NCBI GenBank assembly: GCA_037893245.1 | Contig: JBAIAA010000666.1 | Coordinates: 1-64,000, forward strand | DNA length: 64,000 nt | Source: Crossaster papposus | Taxonomy: Eukaryota > Echinodermata > Asteroidea > Velatida > Solasteridae | Reading direction: 5' to 3' | Shown: positions 63,780 through 64,000 of the stretch, one piece after another | How the letters are laid out: each line of letters begins with the position of its first letter | How positions within the stretch are numbered: position 1 is the first letter of the stretch | Notes under the pieces: model-generated | Database searches by the model: none | Told to the model about the DNA's origin: nothing | The model's input: the letters and a program-made list of their open reading frames with translations, nothing else | Made by a program: the position numbers and the translations under genes

Positions 63780-64000
63780 CCACAAATAAGGGCATGAAGG
63801 AAAGCATGCCCCGGGAAGGGGCTGGGTGTTAGGAGATAGAGGGGGGCCTCCAGGAATGGCAACATTAGCAATTTGACCCGGGGCATGCTTTGTTAGTATT
63901 TTATTTCGATTTTCTGAAAATTATAACGTTAACACACGCGTTTCAAATTCGCCATAGGTTTGTGCACACAATCCCCGCCCACAAATAAGGGCTTGAAGGA

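Larger units (their letters stand above)
47324..64000 (-). repeat. 199-bp satellite array, inverted orientation (right part)
   Basis: The array resumes in the same orientation and phase as before the block, and about 84 monomers run to the window end. Variants are frequent from 47.3 to 54.2 kb (for example 47505, 48235, 48254, 48678, 49628, 50071, 52002, 52706 and 53643). From about 54.4 to 61.5 kb some 35 monomers look identical. From 61.5 kb to the end variation rises again: an extra A at about 61530, then changes at 61585, 62091, 62753, 62796, 62866, 62903, 63072 and 63863. Two-monomer, six-monomer and seven-monomer duplications are visible through shared variants. Confidence 0.98.

Overview
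The window is eukaryotic satellite DNA, most likely from an animal, although nothing in it identifies the species. About 57.3 kb of the 64 kb is one 199-bp monomer (about 47% G+C) repeated roughly 288 times. I found no convincing protein-coding gene, rRNA or tRNA gene, CRISPR array or bacterial-type operon. Because 199 is not a multiple of three, each monomer shifts the reading frame by one base, so the open frames in the arrays are by-products of repeat variants and not genes.

Layout. (1) 1-18101: forward-orientation array, about 91 monomers. (2) 18102-18113: a 12-bp A+T-rich spacer where the orientation flips. (3) 18114-40677: inverted-orientation array, about 113 monomers. (4) 40678-47323: a 6,646-bp non-satellite block. 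(5) 47324-64000: the inverted array resumes in the same phase, about 84 monomers, and runs off the window.

The 6,646-bp block has an unusual permuted structure. An 806-bp module (A = 240 bp, B = 566 bp) is present intact at 42981-43786. The left edge of the block is a bare B (40678-41243) and the right edge is a bare A (47084-47323), so the order is B-X-AB-Y-A. Joining the two ends of the block would rebuild a second intact AB. Both satellite junctions share the dinucleotide TT with the A|B breakpoint, and no satellite base is lost. This is what one would expect from a circular molecule AB-X-AB-Y integrating by a single exchange at TT, or from a segment of a tandem AB-containing locus inserting with a TT target duplication. 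A rare satellite variant recurs every seven monomers (1,393 bp) across the block once it is removed in silico, which argues that the array existed first.

Inside the block: a 127-bp MITE-like inverted-repeat element in each B copy; a cluster of hairpins at the 3' side of B; a CCAAC-rich minisatellite (41971-42747) with 25/26-bp modules; T-rich tracts including a run of 31 T; a short tRNA-D-arm-like string at the left edge of the intact AB; and a few short unassigned open frames.

The satellite is a mosaic. Long stretches of visually identical monomers (about 1-11.3 kb, 31-40.1 kb, 54.4-61.5 kb) alternate with patches rich in variants (11.3-30.9 kb, 47.3-54.2 kb, 61.5-64 kb) in which shared variants reveal local multi-monomer duplications. 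All statements come from reading the sequence by eye; no alignment or database search was run.
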